Origin: Stromatinia cepivora | Lineage: Eukaryota; Ascomycota; Leotiomycetes; Helotiales; Sclerotiniaceae | DNA length: 64,000 nt | Reading direction: 5' to 3' | Assembly: GCA_014898415.1 (NCBI GenBank) | Contig: RCTD01000018.1 | Location: 377,001-441,000, forward strand | Part shown: piece after piece, positions 61,695 to 64,000 of the stretch | Layout: each line of letters starts with the position of its first letter | How positions within the stretch are numbered: position 1 is the stretch's first letter | Notes under the pieces: model-generated | What the model was told of the DNA's origin: nothing | Seen by the model: only the letters and a program-made list of their open reading frames with translations | The model's database searches: none | Program-made: the position numbers and the translations under genes

Positions 61695-63066
61695 TCATCG
61701 GTGAATTGTGTTATTTTCCCCGCGTAACCCTTCTATCAAAGGCCTTAGTTGTTCGGCAAGTGCATCTAGATAAGGTTTAACAAGCTCTAGCAATGTCGTC
61801 TCATCTAAGCCCTTGAGTAATCTTTCACCTGCAGTTTCTGGGCTCGTTTCAACTCGCGGAGGAACAACTCTTGGCTCCACGGCTTCCGTACCATAATCAG
61901 GCTCACCTGAGCGAGGGAGATAAAACCAGACAGCCACAGGTTTGTAATGTCCTCCCTCAAAGTACCATCGCGTCTTTTCACCAATATTCGACTTGCGGTA
62001 CCCAAATGAGTCGATTCGAGGTGATGTAACCATAGTTATTGGCTGACCTTCTGGGCTCTTTTTGGATCCCAAGGCGACTCTATTGTGCAACTGCATGTCC
62101 CGGTCCTTAGAATTATATGGCTGACCCAAAAAGTCTGAAGAGTCCAAAACTTTCATTACCGATCTTTGAGTCCAGAGTTTGTACGAATGCTCGGCAGCGA
62201 AGGTATACGTGCGTTGAAGTTTCTGAAGTGCGCTTGGGTTTTCATTCATAATATACTTCGCAGGGCTCCGCATAAAGTCTATAGCTCCACGAATCCCTGC
62301 TTTGTAAATGAGCTGGTTTGTTTGCGATTTAACTCCGCTCTCCTCTACACCATTATTCTCTGGAAGAATGAGTCTTAGTGTATCTGAACGCCAATGTTGA
62401 GCGTCATCTACATTCCCTATGCATGATTAATCTCCTGTGGCCAGCACTGTATTGGACAAACCTACATGCATTGCCCAATGACAAAATGTCGTTGAGGCCT
62501 TGAGAAAGTTCTTCCCCCAAAAAGAAAAAAGGATTTGAATAAATAGTCGAAAATATATGATGGTTAAGCAGAGCATCAAGAACATTGCTCAAGAGTCTGG
62601 GCTGCCTCTGCATACAATTGGGAAATTCTTGTTGATCCAATTCATCCAAAATCATTATTTTCGATACCTCGTTAAAAAATACTTCACGGTCGTGGCCCTG
62701 GAGATCGAACTGAGAGATATCTTTTGCTACTTCTCGACTCCAACTTCTAATTTCACTCATTATTCTGTCCATTCCACCCTTTATTTTTGTAAACAATATA
62801 GGAAGCCAAGAATTCCGATTAGCTAGACCAAGGGGTGGTGGTTCAGCGCGAAATCTGCGTACCATCTCGAACATCGTGTCGCGTTCCCCGGTGAGTCTGT
62901 CAAAGTCCCTCTTACTGGACTCAGCACAAGCTTCAAGTTGCCCCATGAGTCTGTCAAAGTCCCTCTTATTGGACACAGCACAAGCTTCAAGGATCTCCTC
63001 TCGACGCTTCATCTCATCCTTCAACTTTACAATTTCATCCTTCAACTTTACAGTCTCATCCTCCAT
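61695..63066 (-). CDS. Unrecognised fungal protein, paralog 2 of the HSPA12-linked pair
   Basis: Exons 62466-63066 and 61695-62416 (49-bp intron, GTAGGT...ATGCATAG, phase 1) give 440 aa. The N-terminus is a Lys/Glu coiled coil with a 7-residue repeat (VKLKDEI) and a tandem 18-residue repeat (SNKRDFDRL/SSKRDFDRL). It lacks the long disordered leader of paralog 1. The shared region has FNEVSKIMIL, LLNHHIFSTIYSNPFFFLG near residue 168, HWRSDTLRLIL after the intron, YKLWTQRSVMKV, and GQPITMVTSP. The C-terminus ends with LDALAEQLRPLIEGLRG, then a stop that may follow a one-base slip in a G-run. It converges with the HSPA12-like gene. Function unknown. Confidence 0.75.
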
Positions 63067-63235
63067 GTTGAATTGTGATCACAAGTCTCAAATGTTGTTA
63101 TCGTGTCTTTTTTGTTGATGAATACAAATTGTTTTCGTAATTCCCCAGCCTTTTCTTGAACAAACATAAATAGGGGAAAATATTTGGATAAAGAGCCTAG
63201 TGATCCTTTTGAATTTCGCCAGGCTGCGGGCGGCA

Positions 63236-63560
63236 ATGGGCAATATTCATCAAAGAAAGTCTTTGTTTAGTTACCCCATCAGACTCGAATTGGCTAACAA
63301 CATTCCAACAGAAATAAATCGGGAGACGAAAGGGGTATGCAAAGAGACTTCCCATGGGAGAAGTGGAAAAATGAGGCAAGTACGAAACCGCCTGCGTGAA
63401 GTACATGAAGTGTTAATTCCCATTACCAACTTCGCGTGTGGTAAAATGTATGGTACTGTCAAATTTGTGGGCAGTGTGCAAGGCAAGAAAGGGGTATTTG
63501 CTGGAGTGAAATTGGATGAGATGTTTGCTTCAAAAGGGAAGAACAATGAAGGGTGAGATA
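63236..63560 (+). pseudogene. CAP-Gly-like domain fragment
   Basis: A short plus-strand frame contains GKMYGTVKFVGSVQGKKG, then VFAGVKLDEMFASKGKNNEG, which fits the first two thirds of a CAP-Gly domain (G.+.FVG...G...GVEL....GKN.G). The VDG.RYF completion expected next is not visible in any frame, with or without the possible donor GTGAGA at about 63555. No upstream gene body is seen. It looks like a gene fragment; a spliced gene continuing beyond what I can recognise is the alternative. Confidence 0.4.
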
Positions 63561-64000
63561 TACAAGCAACTACCACTGCAAAAAAAAACAGTGAACTTTG
63601 TGTGTTTGTGTGTTTGTGTAAGATTAAGAATGTGCACCAAAATTGATGGAGGCTCAAACCAGAGTACCATTACATATGAAACTTGGAACATCTTGAAGGG
63701 GATTCCATCAAGATGGTGACAAGTGCCTGACTCGGCCACCACAAAGCTACTATACTTTGTAGTACTGGTCGATTCTGAATTTTGTTTGAAGCCAAATCTG
63801 TAAATAGCCCATGTATCAATGGTATCCGGGATATTCTTGACCGACTGAGAGCTTTTACTGGCACGACTGGCAAACAAAATTAATAAAGCTCGTCTAATTC
63901 TAAGAGTGGGGGGGTGGGGGCCCCATGGGGAACAATGAGAACTTTAAAAGAAGGATTTGTGATCCTCGTGATATACAAAGTCCCGAAAAAGTCTTGATTC
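63561..64000. other. Non-coding right end of the window
   Basis: Contains a GTGTTTGT microsatellite-like tract (about 63599-63618) and a G-run (about 63905-63921). No reliable gene. Confidence 0.45.

Overview
The window reads as nuclear DNA of a filamentous ascomycete. Most genes carry short introns (about 38-150 bp) with GTRNGT-type donors and TACTAAC/CTAAC-like branch points. Recognisable genes include fungal phosphofructokinase, COX16, the ATR/Mec1/UvsB kinase and mitochondrial DNA polymerase gamma. An AT-rich transposon island shows C-to-T/G-to-A decay typical of repeat-induced point mutation (RIP). The mix (DUF4215-type GPI protein, LtrA-like protein, RIP-type AT island) would suit a Leotiomycete such as a Sclerotiniaceae species, but that placement is inference.

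Left part (1-11.2 kb): the C-terminus of 6-phosphofructokinase; a hormone-sensitive-lipase-type esterase broken by one in-frame TAA; a small inverted-repeat cluster; a four-exon GPI-anchored surface protein with a DUF4215/myxobacterial-type cysteine motif; an F-box-like protein; and COX16. COX16 is divergent from the large ATR kinase gene (11.5-19.5 kb, 12 exons, about 2467 aa); their 298-bp intergenic promoter holds an ACGCGT (MCB-type) box.

Middle (19.5-34 kb): a large disordered protein with a coiled coil, a RING protein with two SUMO-interaction-like motifs (Slx8/STUbL type), mitochondrial DNA polymerase gamma (MIP1), and a multiply broken pseudogene of an aerolysin-like pore-forming protein.

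AT-rich island (35.0-48.25 kb): a nest of transposons, each layer supported by its own target-site duplication. A roughly 407-bp TA-flanked inverted-repeat element is split by a Ty3/gypsy chromovirus (LTRs 35261-35542 and 47781-48064, TSD GAATA). That element is itself split by a Ty1/copia element (40701-46166, TSD ATAAT) and by a younger solo LTR of the gypsy family (47451-47732, TSD AGAGG). All coding sequence inside is full of stops and is not functional.

Right part (49-64 kb): a 10-exon LtrA-like membrane protein, a second TA-flanked element with 45-bp inverted repeats (52634-53517), an MFS sugar transporter, then a compact accessory locus. In this locus an HSPA12-like Hsp70 ATPase gene lies between two paralogous genes of an unrecognised family, one divergent and one convergent. 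The window ends with an isolated CAP-Gly-like fragment. The HSPA12/paralog locus is my best candidate for an undescribed system; the transposon nest is the clearest structural result.
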